Of a DNA stretch of 64,000 nt, positions 35,223 through 46,554 are shown piece after piece. This DNA is from Lepeophtheirus salmonis (Eukaryota; Arthropoda; Copepoda; Siphonostomatoida; Caligidae), in assembly GCF_016086655.4 (NCBI RefSeq), contig NC_052140.2:13268001-13332000 (forward strand), written 5' to 3'. Within the stretch, counting starts at the first letter, position 1; each line of letters begins with the position of its first letter. The notes under the pieces were generated by a model. It had not been told where the DNA came from and ran no database searches. It worked only from the letters and a program-made list of their open reading frames with translations. The translations under genes were made by a program, and so were the position numbers.

Positions 35223-35349
35223 GTGCGTTCGTTCCCAGTGATTCCTGGAGAAAGAAATATATAATACACTATGAGTTATTATTCTCTTGAACTCAATGTG
35301 CGTTCGTTCCCAGGTGATTCCTGGAGAAAGAAATATATAATACACTATG
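35223..35349 (+). repeat. Direct repeat, two 51-52 bp copies
   Basis: GTGCGTTCGTTCCCAG, TGATTCCTGGAGAAAG and AAATATATAATACACTATG occur at 35223-35273 and 35298-35349. They differ by a single G (CCCAGTG against CCCAGGTG), so the duplication is recent. Confidence 0.9.
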
Positions 35350-35569
35350 TATGTATGTATATGGATTTCACAAAAAGATTCATAACTTAGCAAAATTGAA
35401 AAGTACATTACAAATATTTTTTGTATATTAAAGATTTGTCTAATATTATTGAATAAATCATTTAGATTAATATTCATTTTCCAGTTTTTTATAGTCATTT
35501 ATATTATTTGTTATCAATAATTATAAACGTTACTATTGATCTTATTTACCGAAATGTTTTTGGTTCGAT

Positions 35570-35865
35570 ACTTGTAGGTCGTGGGACTTTTAACATCTCC
35601 CACTAAACGAAGAATTCTCACTTATCTTTGCTGTAATTTGTTTTAAAAATGTATAATGAAATAAATATATATGAATTTAAATACGTATATTTAAAATATT
35701 TTCCCTGCAATAATGCTGTTTTAAATGAAGAAAGTTATGATCTTCTTTATTTTCTCCGGCAAAATCATATAACAGGTTGCTGATATGAACAAATGTCTTA
35801 ATTTAGGAGTGCCATATTTCTTGCTCCCGCCTTCTCCTTGCGCTCTTACAAAAAAAAAAAAAAAA
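35570..35865 (+). repeat. Dispersed 300-bp repeat, family G, copy 2
   Basis: Collinear with 16260-16560: TTTTAACATCTCCC, GTTTTAAAAATGTATAAT, TGCTGTTTTAAATG, TCTTAATTTAGGAGTGCCAT, CTTGCTCCCGCCTTCTCC and CGCTCTTAC, followed here by a 20-base A run. Confidence 0.65.
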
Positions 35866-36329
35866 AAAAACATCTCTAATTATTATTCGTTCCCTTTTTC
35901 TTCTTATTTTGTTCTTTTTTTCCTCAAAAAAGAAATCAACTCTACCATGGTGTGATTTCTACATCAAGCTTTTTCGAAATAGTAGCCTTGACTGTCAGGG
36001 GAGAGAGGAAAAATTTGAAAAACAAAAACAAAATATTGTTGCTAATAAGGCTGGGAAGGCTAGCCAATCCATGGTTCCGAACGAACTGCGTTACACCGTT
36101 TACGGTACGCTGTTCGGTAGGATATAATAGTAAAAAGTTCCTTTTATTAAATTAATGTAGTTTTTTCTTGTCTAGATTTTCTGATAATACACAAGACCGA
36201 TTAGTTGTCAAAAAAATATTTTGCTTTATATAGATGTACTTGTAGTTGAGAGATATGGTGAAGCTAACTTGGAAACATTGGGAAGTTTATTTAAATTATC
36301 CTTTCACCATACCACTCGGTGTTTGTCAA

Positions 36330-36540
36330 CTGGAGGGGTGTCTGCAAAGAGTGGGCTGGTGGGGTGTCCGCAAGGATTTGGCTGGAGGAGTTGTATTTTC
36401 ACCCAAAAAAAAATTAAAGGAATATTTGCCTTTACTAGATATTTAAATGTTTGAATTTTTTTTCCATAAAAGTTTATTTAATTTTTCGAAATTTTTTTAC
36501 CAAAAAATTAATTTCCAGTGAATAGTTATAGATAAAAAAA
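36330..36540 (+). repeat. GTCCGCAAGG motif and AT-rich degenerate repeat
   Basis: GGGGTGTCCGCAAGGATTTG and GCTGGAGGAGTTG, then TTTTTTTTCCATAAAAGTTT units and AATAGTTATAGAT. The same two-part structure as at 27285-27660. Confidence 0.5.
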
Positions 36541-37884
36541 GAACTTGTTTGTGTGTGTGTGTCCTTTATGTGTGCCATCACCGTTGGAGCAAGGAGGTTG
36601 ACATTTTGCATGGGTCCCTCTTTTGAACCTGGTTAGGTTAAGACGGGGGTGTTTTTTTTTTTTTTTGTAGGTGGGTCATATAGGGAGTTTATGCTATATT
36701 CAAAACACAAAAACTGAATTTTGGAGCTCTAGGAGACTTTTTCAGGGTTGAGTTATAATTAAAAAAGGCACAAGCGTATAAAAAAAAATGACTATAGGAC
36801 TAGGGACCTCTTCAAAATTTAGTCAATTTAAAAAAAGTTATTAGCAAAAAATAAATCGGTGAAAATTGCATTTTAGTTTCTTTTTCAGGTACAAAAATGG
36901 ATTTCCAATCGAATTGGGATCCGTTGATAAAATAAAGTTAATAAAAATTTGTCTAGAAATTCATTTTCATATCAATATGACACATAAAAATTGATGTTTT
37001 ATTAAAAAATCTGTCATTATCTGAATATTTCTTCAATTTTTTTCTTTTTTTTCATCAAACGTCAGGTTTCAATTTTTAAGAATAAATGCCACAAAACTAT
37101 ACATTTTGGACATGAAATTACGATCCTTATTAGTTAAATTTAGCATTTTAAATTTTCGGAATATTTGCAAAAATGAACATGCTATTGAGGTTTTTTTTTC
37201 AAACGACAATATTTTCTTTAACTTTTTTGGTATTGCAAGTACAAAAAAATCTTGATTGGCTTTTGTTTCTCTTTACAAAACTATTTATTTTGCAAAATTA
37301 CTCCAAAAAAGTTTTTTTGCAATTTTTCTTTGTGAATTTTGATTTGGCAATTTTTTGACCAAAATAAAAGATGGACTTCTCATCTTGACAATTTTTTTCA
37401 TTTATACATGTAAGTATGTAATTTGAAGTTTATTCAACTATTTTCTTTTGAAATATAGAATAATATGATATACAGGAGTTATATTATAATGTCTGTAGAA
37501 ATACCTTAGCGCTTGCCGGCAACGAAGGGGTTTAAATATTAAGAAGAAAAACGCTCCATCCTTGACCTGAATCAAGTTTCCTAATTTAATATAAAATAAG
37601 ATAACGGTTGATACTTACATAGAGAGTGCTTTGAAAATCCTTTTGAGCATGTACTATTTAAAAAAAAAAAGCTGTAGGCTGTCACACCACCTTGCCGATA
37701 GTTTATATTTTTTAGTTTGCTCAATCCCAATTGTATTAGAATATAATAATTGGTTAACATATAAAGGAAATATTCTTATGTTACTCTTATCAACTCTCAT
37801 AATTTCGAAAGTCATACGTACATATACTGACAGCGATTAGAAAATGAGAAACGGTTGATGTAGATGTTCTTTCTCCTTTTTTGT
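36541..37884. other. No supported gene
   Basis: A short GTGTGTGTGTGTG microsatellite at about 36550 and long AT-rich stretches with many TTTTT and AAAAA runs. Frames at 37173-37358 and 37631-37840 have no motif. Confidence 0.4.
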
Positions 37885-38185
37885 TTATTCTTTAAACATG
37901 GTGGTGCTAACATCTCCCTCTAAAATAAGAATTTTCACATATCTTTGGTTTAAATGGATTTAAAATGCATAATCAATAAACATATATGAATTTAAAAAGA
38001 ATTATAATACTTTTTTACAGCAATGCTATTTTAAATGTAAAAGGTCCGCTTCTTTAAAGCATTAATTCGTTTATTCTTTCAAAATCATTTAACAGACAGA
38101 TGATAGTAACAAAAGTCTTAATTCAGGTGTACCATGTATTTTGCTCCCACTCTCTCCGTGCGTTCTTACAAAAAAACTCATAAGA
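37885..38185 (+). repeat. Dispersed 300-bp repeat, family G, copy 3
   Basis: Collinear with the copies at 16.3 and 35.6 kb: GCTAACATCTCCCTC, TTTAAAATGCATAAT, GCAATGCTATTTTAAATG, TCTTTAAAGCATTAATTC, GTCTTAATTCAGGTGTACCA and GTGCGTTCTTAC. Confidence 0.65.
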
Positions 38186-39310
38186 AGAATAAGTTAATTA
38201 ATAAGTTGCGTTTTTTTAATTCTCAAAACTATAATGAGAAGGCCTCCACAAACTAGAAGTATTTATTTATTCAGTTTTTGTCAAAAAATATCAAAAATTA
38301 CTCAATTTCGAATTTAAATATTTGGTTGACCAATAAAGTATATATGAAAACATTCGCATTTTCTGAAGATATGCTGATAAAACTATTGCAAAATGGAGAT
38401 TACCCAGATTGTATATTTTTATGATCAATCTCACACAAAACAAATTGAACTTTATAACTCAAAATTGAATTCTGTGGTGTTAAACCTCTGTTAATGAACA
38501 TCTTTTTGGACGTAGTTATTGAACTTTGCTAAACGTTAATCCAAATGTTAAGAGAATTTTATTTCGAATTGTACTGTTGACATAGACTCAAAAATACGCT
38601 AATTAACCTTAAAAACCATTAGATTAAGGAATCGACAAAATACTATAATTTGTGATTATTAAAATTGAAATATCCTAACTTTATTTTCACTTAAAATTTC
38701 AATGAAATATTTATCACGTATAACGAACATTTTACTAAAAATGCACAAATTAACTTTGATAATTACAGCTAATTCGTAGCAGCGCGAATAACTTATACTG
38801 AAAGAAGGGAAATAAACAAAGCAAAATTAAGAATAAAAGGGAACAAATTTATCATACCTTTATTAAAAATTGCATAATTTGCAAATAACTCTAAGAAAAT
38901 AAATTTTTGCAAGAAAAAAAGTTCCATAATTGCTGAAAGATGTTTCAACAGTACACTAAAAAATTTCCAGCATTTTTTTAAAGAACTGATTTGAAGCATT
39001 TTATTACAAATTGGGGTGCAGAAATCCCCGTTTCACTAACGAATGGTTAATTTCTAAGGACAATCTAGTTATAAATTCATTTTTTGTTCCATAAATTTGG
39101 AGCAGTTTTTAACAAATCAATGATTCACTTACTGAGACACTCTGGAAGAGTCTCACTAGACTTGATTTTTTTTAGTTGAATGTCCAAATATGGATTCTAC
39201 TCTTTTTTTTTTTCTCTCTCTCTCTCTCTAAATATATATAAAAATGCATTTTTCCTAGTCTAATAACTGATATAACGGATATCAAAAACATGAAGGCTCT
39301 TATAAATAAA
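38186..39310. other. No supported gene
   Basis: AT-rich. A minus-strand frame at 38793-38999 is hydrophobic and low in complexity, with no motif. A TCTCTCTCTC microsatellite is at 39216-39231. Confidence 0.4.
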
Positions 39311-39311
39311 A

Positions 39312-40450
39312 CCATTACTTCATGATAAATACAGGGTGGGGATTTCAAATCTGGAAAATTTAAGGATAATGTATATGACAATTATTATCCCAAAAATTAA
39401 TACGAACAATTCGCAAATCCTTTGCTCTTAAATGACGGGTGACAGAGTGAAGTGTCAATTGCACCAAGCAACAATTTCCAGCATCATCCACAGCCTCCAA
39501 CATGGAAGTCCAAGAGAATTCAACAGTTTAATATGGACATCGCTCTCTCTCTCTAAGACACCCCACACAAAGTAGTCAAAAGGGGTCAGATCTGGCAAGT
39601 GAGGAGCCCACATTTCCTTTCCCCAAAACATTTCCATATTGTATGTACACCAATTTTGGATAAGAGGGGAAGTATTGGCAGGAGCCCCATCTTACTGTAA
39701 AATATATGTCTTGCCAGGAGCTACAAGGCTCATCTATTGTTTACATACGTCCCTCAGGACATACAGGTAGACATCCTTTGTGATGTTTTGCCCCTTGGCA
39801 AAGAAGTGTGGGCTCATAATATCAACATCGCTTGAAAAAAGGAAGATAATATTGTCTGTGGCTGAGAACTTGGCAATTCCTATAATTGGGACTTCCTCAG
39901 TATCATACACAATTCTCATGACATTGGTCCTGTTGACTTTGGGATCCACACAAAAGATCTTCTCTTTGGGGGCGAACCGCCCATGTTTCAGAGGGATTTG
40001 GACTTTCGAACTTTGCTCAATTTTCTTGACCTTTATAGTCTCCAACAACATCTGCCTGACCTTCAAGACGTAGTTCTGGCACATCAGGTCACTGTTGACG
40101 GCGGTCATGATGGTGTGTGGTCCATATTCATCCTGCTAGCCAGGTTCCTCATAAAGGCCGTCGTCGATCATGCCCTGCAGGTCCTTCAGGATTTCTGGAG
40201 TGCGTTTTTTTCTCTCAAACCTATCATGAGTCTTCCTTGCAGGTCGGTTCATGACCTATCAAACTCAATCCCTTAGCAAGATTGTAAAAAGTTAATTTGG
40301 ACAGCTCGTAAACTCAATAATCTACTTGTGCGTGCGCCCATATTGGAGGACGACAATAATGTCCACACAGCGTTTGTATTCACAGGACATTTCAATGATT
40401 TTTTATACATTCTTATTCAGTTCTTCCCGCTAGATCTGATGAGCACATAT
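39312..40450 (-). mobile_element. Tc1/mariner-type element, nearly full catalytic domain
   Basis: A TIR-like CAGGGTGGGGATTTC at about 39331 lies on the 3' side of the coding relic, and the 5' side extends to about 40450. A related 5' segment (ACAATAATGTCCACACAG, ACATTTCAATGATTTT) at about 40352-40450 is repeated at 40626-40735, so a second partial 5' end lies next to it. I could not identify a clean right TIR. Confidence 0.55.
39450..40400 (-). pseudogene. maT-like (DD37D) transposase relic with all three aspartates
   Basis: A start-like MSCEYKRCVDIIVVLQYG (about 40390) is followed by diverged sequence, then the main minus-strand frame from 40108 to 39455. It gives KIFCVDPKVNRTNVMR (first Asp), SPHFFAKGQNITKDVYLYVL, LVAPGKTYILQ, stop, DGAPANTS (second Asp) and PHLPDLTPFDYFVWGVLERE (third Asp). 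From the second Asp to the Asp of PFDY there are 37 intervening residues, the spacing of the maT (DD37D) group. In-frame stops: after VCKQ (39734-39736) and directly before DGAPA. The C-terminus after LERE is short and ends in another frame. It is the best preserved Tc1-like coding relic of the window. Confidence 0.85.
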
Positions 40451-40625
40451 TTATAAATTTTCTATCAAAAAATTATAGCTTTGTTTAAGATAATATGCGA
40501 GTTCCTAAAAAAGAGGATATGAGAAATTAATTATAGCTGTAGATACTCCTACAGGGGAGAGGGAAAAATCCTAGCAGAGGTGATTGATATATGTGACCTA
40601 CAGAGGAGTAAGCAATAAAAATTTT

Positions 40626-40735
40626 AATATTACAATAATGTCCATACAGTGTTCCTATTTGGATGACATTTCAATGATTTTGTATACAATCTTATTCCGT
40701 TTTTCCCGCTGAATCTAATGGTCACACATTTATAG
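40626..40735 (+). repeat. Second copy of the Tc1-like 5' segment
   Basis: ACAATAATGTCCATACAGTG, ACATTTCAATGATTTTGTAT and CCGTTTTTCCCGCTGAATCT align with 40352-40450 in the same orientation. Confidence 0.7.
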
Positions 40736-40744
40736 AAATAGATG

Positions 40745-41073
40745 CCAGGGTTTCTTATAAAAAAAGGGAGTAGAAAGAGCAGTGAGGGTGGAAAGGCCAA
40801 TTTTGCATCAGCAAAGAAAGAAGCCCATTTTCACCGTTACAAGACCCTTTTGAACTCTTTTAGGATGCCCATTCCTTCGACTATACTTTTTGGGTGGATG
40901 TCCAGGGAAAGATCTGCAATGTCTACTATACAAACACCAAGGCCCTAGAAGCCCCTGTCAGCCTGCACTGGGACGCCATGACAGAAGACTACATCGACAG
41001 CGGTTACCAAGCCTTCCACCACCGTCTGGAAGTCATCATTGCCGCTAAAGATGGCTACATCAATGATTAAGAG
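40745..41073 (+). pseudogene. Tc1/mariner-type transposase relic, N and C parts joined
   Basis: The first part reads EGGKANFASAKKEAHFHRYK and TLLNSF, comparable to 'VERPLLTxAMxEAxxxRCxxLLNxLK', the stretch just before the first catalytic Asp. After MPIPSTILF the sequence jumps to FWVDVQGKICNVYYTNTKAL, then WDAMTEDYIDSGYQAFHHRL and EVIIAAKDGYIND, followed by TAA at 41068-41070. This is the C-terminal part ('FWVDVExKACxxxHPNxxxLxASV...MxExYVxxxCxAFRxRxEAMIAAxGGHFE'). About 130 residues between the two are missing. A frame change separates the parts. Confidence 0.8.
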
Positions 41074-41284
41074 AGCTCAGATATGTTGAAATTCTATCGT
41101 TACATCTTATTAAAGTTTAAAATTCAAAGTGTTCAGATTTTAATGAACCACTCGGTATATAGTTTATAACTTTATATGTACCTTTTCCTTATTATCATTA
41201 ATTTATGTCTCTCTTGCAACTTGAACATAATTTGGGTAGGTATAGAGAAAAGTTATATTAAGAGAGTCGGTGGAATGTTTTTGT

Positions 41285-41510
41285 TGATCATGTTAGGAAT
41301 TCTTCAAAATTTAAATAAAATGTATGAGTTTTAGATTGGTCTAAATGAGGAATTCGGAGCGAATCATACAAAGAGAAATAAAAATATATATCAACAAAGG
41401 ACTTCAAAAGAGTCTTGCAAAGTTGAAAATGGGTTTCTTTCATTGCTGGTGTCAAAAGTTGGGGTTCCACCCTCACAAGTCTCTTTCGACCCACTTTTTA
41501 GAAAAGGAAA
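41285..41510 (-). pseudogene. Tc1/mariner-type transposase fragment (linker before first Asp)
   Basis: The minus-strand frame reads VGRKRLVRVEPQLLTPAMKE and THFQLCKTLLKSF, homologous to the first part of 40745-41073 (both have 'VExxxLxxAxKEAHFxxxKTLLxSF'). The remaining residues are AT-rich 3' sequence. The two fragments face opposite directions and are 0.2 kb apart. Confidence 0.65.
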
Positions 41511-41589
41511 CCCTGAGATCTGTGTTTATAAATTTGTCCTCATCAGTTTCAGCTTGGATAACTGAATAAAAATGTAAACAATATCATTG

Positions 41590-41770
41590 AATTGCCCTCC
41601 GAATACGAACGCTATATGGACATCATTGTGTTCCTAAAAAAGTGACCAAAGACCAAAAGTGATAAAAATACTTCAAATGGACCAACTGCCCAATTGCTTG
41701 GAGTGCGCGAATGGAAATTTGACCATCACGTTCAAGTGGCATTTTCTCGACTTATACGTAACCTAGAGAG
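41590..41770 (+). pseudogene. Tc1/mariner-type transposase N-terminal fragment
   Basis: The frame beginning LPSEYERYMDIIVFLKK resembles MSCEYKRCVDIIVVLQYG of the 39450-40400 relic, then an in-frame stop, then PKTKSDKNTSNGPTAQLLGV. Only the first helix can be compared. Confidence 0.45.
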
Positions 41771-41799
41771 CTCAGGTTTTTAGTTGTTGTAACTAATTG

Positions 41800-43471
41800 T
41801 TTATGCTTTAATATATTGATATATTAATTATTTTCAGTCACTCAACTTTAATTCATTATTGAATTAGTAAGTGTTCAGATTTCAGAATCCACTCCCGGCA
41901 GCTCATATTTTTTACTCCTTACAAGCATAACAATGCTGATTTTAAAAGGAGCAATAATAAGACAGGACTTCGAATTAGAAAAAGAAAATAATAACTTTCC
42001 TGTAGAATAAACAGACTGCCAACTGATATTGTTATTATTATTAGATTTATATGACATTCACCGGGATGTTGTTTTTGATACGCCTCTAAAAAAGTATAGA
42101 CCTTTGTATTACACATCTCCTTTATACTTTTTTGTCCGGGCGAGCAGGAATAAATTAATTCAATATCCGTGTTTAAAAAACATTCAGTTAATTCCCGTAA
42201 TTATTGTTCTGAAAGTTGATTTATTTCACTCGAATTAAATCTTATTATACATGAAACATATCTACACCGTACGTCATTAAGTCGCAGAAAGGTCTTTAAA
42301 GCCAATTATCATAAAAAAAGTAAACATACGAGGAAATGTAGGACAAAGCCTTTAAAGCTCCGAATCTAAGCTTTCAGATGCTATTAGTTTTGATCAAATA
42401 AGACAACCAAAAGCGAAATGCAAGTAAAAAGACAAATAGTACATTCATTGCAACAAAGTTAATTAAAAACAATTGAAGCCTTTACAGAAAATAGACATGT
42501 GCCCAGGATAGGAAAAAAAACCCAATAATAATCTTTATGTCAACTTGAGTAATAGAGATTTAATTAATTTTAATAGTCATTTATAATTTAAATAAATATA
42601 GAGTTAGACTTGATATAGAATGACCATCTTGCATTATTTATTAAATATACCTAGATTAAAACTTAAAAAAAAAAAAATCTTAAGACTAGACTAACAGTTT
42701 TGAGAAATTTTTTGTCCAAAGTGAGCATAAAAAGATCGCTAAAATTTTCAAAAGAAGCACCCAAAATATTAAAATTGAGCAATTTATATTTAAATAAAAA
42801 TATAATTTTATAAAAATAATTTAAAGTAATTAGCGTTGTTTTATATTTATCCAGATTTTAGAAAGATTTTTTTGTATTAATTTTTATCTTCGATCCGTAT
42901 TTCTAGTTTTAAACTTTTTGGTTCAGATCAACCCTGTAATATTTATCCATGTCTATAACAATCCCAGGTCTCCCCTAGCTATTTGTTTCTTCTTCATTCT
43001 TTGGTATACCGATTAAATGTATTAAATGATGGACATACAAGAATATATTTTCATCAAAATTACATAATTTTTATATTATATTATGCTATGTTTTTTTTTT
43101 CTATCCCACCACCACCAACTGAATATTTTATCAAAATGATAGATAAAAAAATATGTAAATTATATGCATTTACATACCTTCATAGGTACATACCATTGCC
43201 ATATGTATGTGTAAAGTAAATACATCAGTCTATGCCCTATCAAACAAAAAAATCTTTTTTTATTGATATTTTTTTTCAAATTAAGAGGCATTCAATTTAT
43301 GGATTTTAAATTGTTTTAATATATGTTACAATATATTTTATATATATGTATATATACAAAACACCAATGGAAATAATATCATAAAATTGATCCATATAAA
43401 GAACTTGCAGTGGCTATTTTATAGTGCATAAGATCTTAGGTATGACGTTTTTCAGGTTAAAAATTTGCACT
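41800..43471. other. No supported gene
   Basis: AT-rich. Frames at 41875-42116 (minus) and 42029-42238 and 42983-43219 (plus) have no known motif. Confidence 0.4.
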
Positions 43472-44161
43472 CTCACAGTGTGTCCCAAACTTTGGAAAGG
43501 TTTAACTGACTTACTAAGTTATTTACTGATTTTCCCCCTCATATATCATCTGCTAGGGCAATAAAAACAAACAATTTACACCGAACAAATTTTTCATCAG
43601 ACCATGGACAACCGAGATGAAGCCTGAAATAAATTATGTGTCAGATTAAGGACTACAGATATGTAAGCCAAAATAAATCGTATGTGAGCGCTAATTGATG
43701 AGGGAATGAGTTGCAAGGAGATCTCCAGTATCGTTCCCTTCCCCAAAGGTCCCATGACCAAAAATAAAAGGCTGAAGGACGATTACTAGAACCTTGAGAT
43801 AAAGCCTGGAAGCCACAAGGCCAAAAAACTCAAAAGTGGTGTGAATACAACTTGGAAAATTACTGGCCTTGATAAATATGGCCTTTGAACTTACCTGACT
43901 AGGGTGTCTGGCGTGCCATTGAGAGGAAGAAATGTGTCATCTCCAATGTGAATGTGGATGCTCCAAAGGCTGCCGTGGAGAAGAAGTGGCTTGACATGTC
44001 GGATGAATATGTAAAGAAGAACTTGATTTCAGATCATGTTTTGATATTGTATTAAGTAAAATAAATTTAAGTCTCATTATCTTATTATTTGCACTCTTTG
44101 AGAATTTTGATAAAGTTGAGCTTGGACCAATTCGTTCACAATCAGCAGGGACACAATGTAA
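43472..44161 (+). mobile_element. Tc1/mariner-type element, family D, copy 1
   Basis: Left end CACAGTGTGTCCCAAACTTT at 43473, right end (read inward on the minus strand from about 44161) TACATTGTGTCCCTGCTGAT, both with (A)CAxTGTGTCCC. The right-hand 90 bp is homologous with 47399-47490. The element is about 0.69 kb. Confidence 0.65.
43655..44055 (+). pseudogene. Tc1-like transposase relic of family D copy 1
   Basis: The N-terminal part reads ALIDEGMSCKEISSIVPFPK and MTKNKRLKDDY, then a stop, and IKPGSHKAKKLKSG: the first helix-turn-helix and the basic linker. The C-terminal part reads GVWRAIERKKCVISNVNVDA, PKAAVEKKWLDMSDEYVKKN, ending ILY and TAA at 44053-44055. The whole middle, including all catalytic aspartates, has been deleted. 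The pattern matches the minus-strand relic at 48165-48600. Confidence 0.75.
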
Positions 44162-44709
44162 CATAATTTTTTGGATACCTTTTCTGGGACTGTGGCAATA
44201 TATTTAGTTAAATGACAGGTTTTTTTTTCCAGAAAGTGAAATTTTTATCTTGTTAAAGAAAGATTTTCAAAAAAAAATTATCGAGTGACATCATATTTTC
44301 CCGTCTCTGATACTTTATAGGGTAGGATAGGGGTCACATACACTTGATCAATATTCATAAACAATCGTAGGAATTTTCAACTTTTCGCCTCTTCTATTTT
44401 TTAACTAAATGACGTCTTTGCATCATTGAGTACATATGAACTCTTTCGTCTGAAATTAAATATTTTTGAATCTGTCTGTTTTTATAAATAGAGCGTAAAA
44501 ATTTAGTTTATATACATAGAAAATGCCTTATTATATCAACCCATGAGTAATTAGTTGATATTTAAATATATTCCGAATTTATTCAAAGGTTTCGTATTCC
44601 ATTAGTTCCTGTGTTAATATGTTTCAAGTAATTCCATGTAAAAAAAAAAAAAGAATAATAAAGGACTTCAAGTGAAGGAAGACCCAAAAATAGACCCAAG
44701 ATATATGAT

Positions 44710-45490
44710 ATATCTAAAGTACATAGAAAATTTTAAAAGCCATTTACACTTCTCCATATTTTTATTTTGGCAAACTTTTGAAGCAAAAGTTGATAATTGA
44801 ACAATTTTCCAAACTTTTTATTCCATATGTCCCTACATTCTGAATGATAGCTTTAATACGGGGACGGAAAGAAGTACGGCTAGTCTCACTGAAGTCCGAG
44901 GATAAGTTGTTCCACAGCTTCGTTATCACGGCTTTCAGGGCGTTGACAATTCGGTGAGAAGTCTTGTTCGTCTTTCCCTCAAAGACGCTCAAAACAGTGA
45001 AGTCAAGGGTTCACGTCGGCTAAGGTCGAAGGTTAGAAGCTTGCCTATCAGAATTATCCATTTTCTCTATGCATAAATACTGCATCTACCTCGGGGCCCG
45101 AACGAAGCTTTTCAGACCAGGTCTTCTTTGATGGCCTTCCTGATGGTGTTGAATTTGATTTCCATCTTGTTCTCTATCTTCCTCATGGATTTCGTCGGGT
45201 CCTTCTCGATTTCCTCCTTGGCCGTAGCCACAAACTCGGCACTTCTCTTTCTGTTATGGACTCCGCTTCCAGGCGTCCTTGAGACCGTGTCGTAGTTGTT
45301 CATCGCCTTCCTGCTGTTGTTGATTTTTGATTGCACAAACACAAAACATACACTAAATTGTAGCTATTTGTTTGCTCTTTCGAATTGAACTAAGTACAAA
45401 ATTGTCAGAATTTTAGAACTGAGGCTAGGCGGCCTCGAAGTGGATTTTAATTTTTAAGCCCTCATCCTATACATGAGGGTGAAAATACTG
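44710..45490 (-). mobile_element. Tc1/mariner-type element (family A, copy 2)
   Basis: Homologous along both ends with the element at 18603-19496. The 5' side here ends near TTTTTAAGCCCTCATCCTAT (about 45452-45471), matching TTTTTGAGCCTTCAACCTGT in copy 1. The 3' side (AGAAAATTTTAAAAGCC) is also shared but its terminal bases have diverged. Confidence 0.7.
44762..45342 (-). pseudogene. maT-like transposase relic in family A copy 2
   Basis: The minus-strand ATG at 45342 starts MFVQSKINNSRKAMNNYDTV, RTPGSGVHNRKRSAEFVATA, EEIEKDPTKSMRKIENKM and FNTIRKAIKEDLV: a complete first-to-second helix-turn-helix region with the basic GSGxxxKR linker. The C-terminal part reads SVFEGKTNKTSHRIVNALK, AVITKLWNNLSSDFSETS and FRPRIKAIIQNVGTYG. 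The catalytic domain is missing between them (about 45110-44995). Copy 1 shows the reverse: catalytic domain kept, N-terminus lost. The two copies are therefore complementary deletion derivatives of one master. Confidence 0.85.
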
Positions 45491-45494
45491 TCAT

Positions 45495-46540
45495 AAGTTG
45501 GATCGGTAGAGAGGATGAATTGTACAGCAGGGCATTTCTGATCTCTCTCGTTAAACCTTATGCCAATTTGCCAATAATAAAAGGCTCATGAGAGACGTAC
45601 ACAAGTGGCTAACTAGTAGATAGTCTGCCACAAAAAAAGAAAACCTGGTTTTATAAAACAAAAAAGGAGTTATGTCGCATATTCTGGGGTGACAAATTTA
45701 TCGTTCCACCCTGTATATTCCCTAAATATCTTTAAATAATAAAACACATATGTTGGTATGATATGTCAATTTTTGGCGTGTCTGTGTCAATGCAGCTCCG
45801 TATGATTGGTTCAAATAAACAAAAAAACTAAGCCACCTGTCTCCCTTACTTATTTTGCGTCATATGTCATTCATATTAAGACAAAAGAAGAATGCAAATC
45901 CTAAAATATATTAGTAGTCTTGATAAAAGATATGATCTGTTGAAGGATCATGTTGTTGGTGGAGAGATAAAATGATTTTTAATATGGCCATAGTTTTTGT
46001 ACATATATTCTACGTCTTATATAATATGTTCCATTTATATTCATGGAGAGAAATGCCTACCGCTGATCCTCACACGTAATACTATTTCCTCCGCCTCCAT
46101 TGCAAAATTCTTATACTTCTTTATTATGTATGCTTTTCATTATTTTAAAGTCGTTTACTTTTCTTCAATATAAGTTCTAATGGTCAGTAACGTACATCGA
46201 ATACGCAAACGGAATTGCGTTCTTCCCACATCTTGTTATCGTTCTTGATCTTGAGGGGTAGACGATGGTATACGTATGTATTATGATAAATACGTTGTAC
46301 TTAGCATGTTCATTCAGTGATATACGAGGTGTGACAAAATTACGTGCCGTATAGAACCTAAAAAATACTTATTTGAGGTCTACTTATTAAGCACTATTAA
46401 TATGATTAATGTAGTATTAAATATCTACGAGGTAGGGAGCAAAACTTGGGCTGTTAATGACTGTTTATTTTCTCTTTAATATACGAAGATTTAGTGATTA
46501 TTTGTTGACATTCTGGCTAAATGATCCGTTTTGCATTAAG
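45495..46540. other. Fragments of Tc1/mariner ends, no gene
   Basis: A TIR-like TACAGGGTGGAACGATAAAT on the minus strand lies at about 45717-45698, and TACGAGGTGTGACAAAATTA on the plus strand at about 46323. Neither has a clear partner. The rest is AT-rich. Confidence 0.4.
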
Positions 46541-46554
46541 AAACTATAATACCC

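Noticed and set aside
35555..35585. GGTTCGATACTTG as a possible tRNA T-arm
   Set aside because: No acceptor stem or anticodon arm could be folded upstream.
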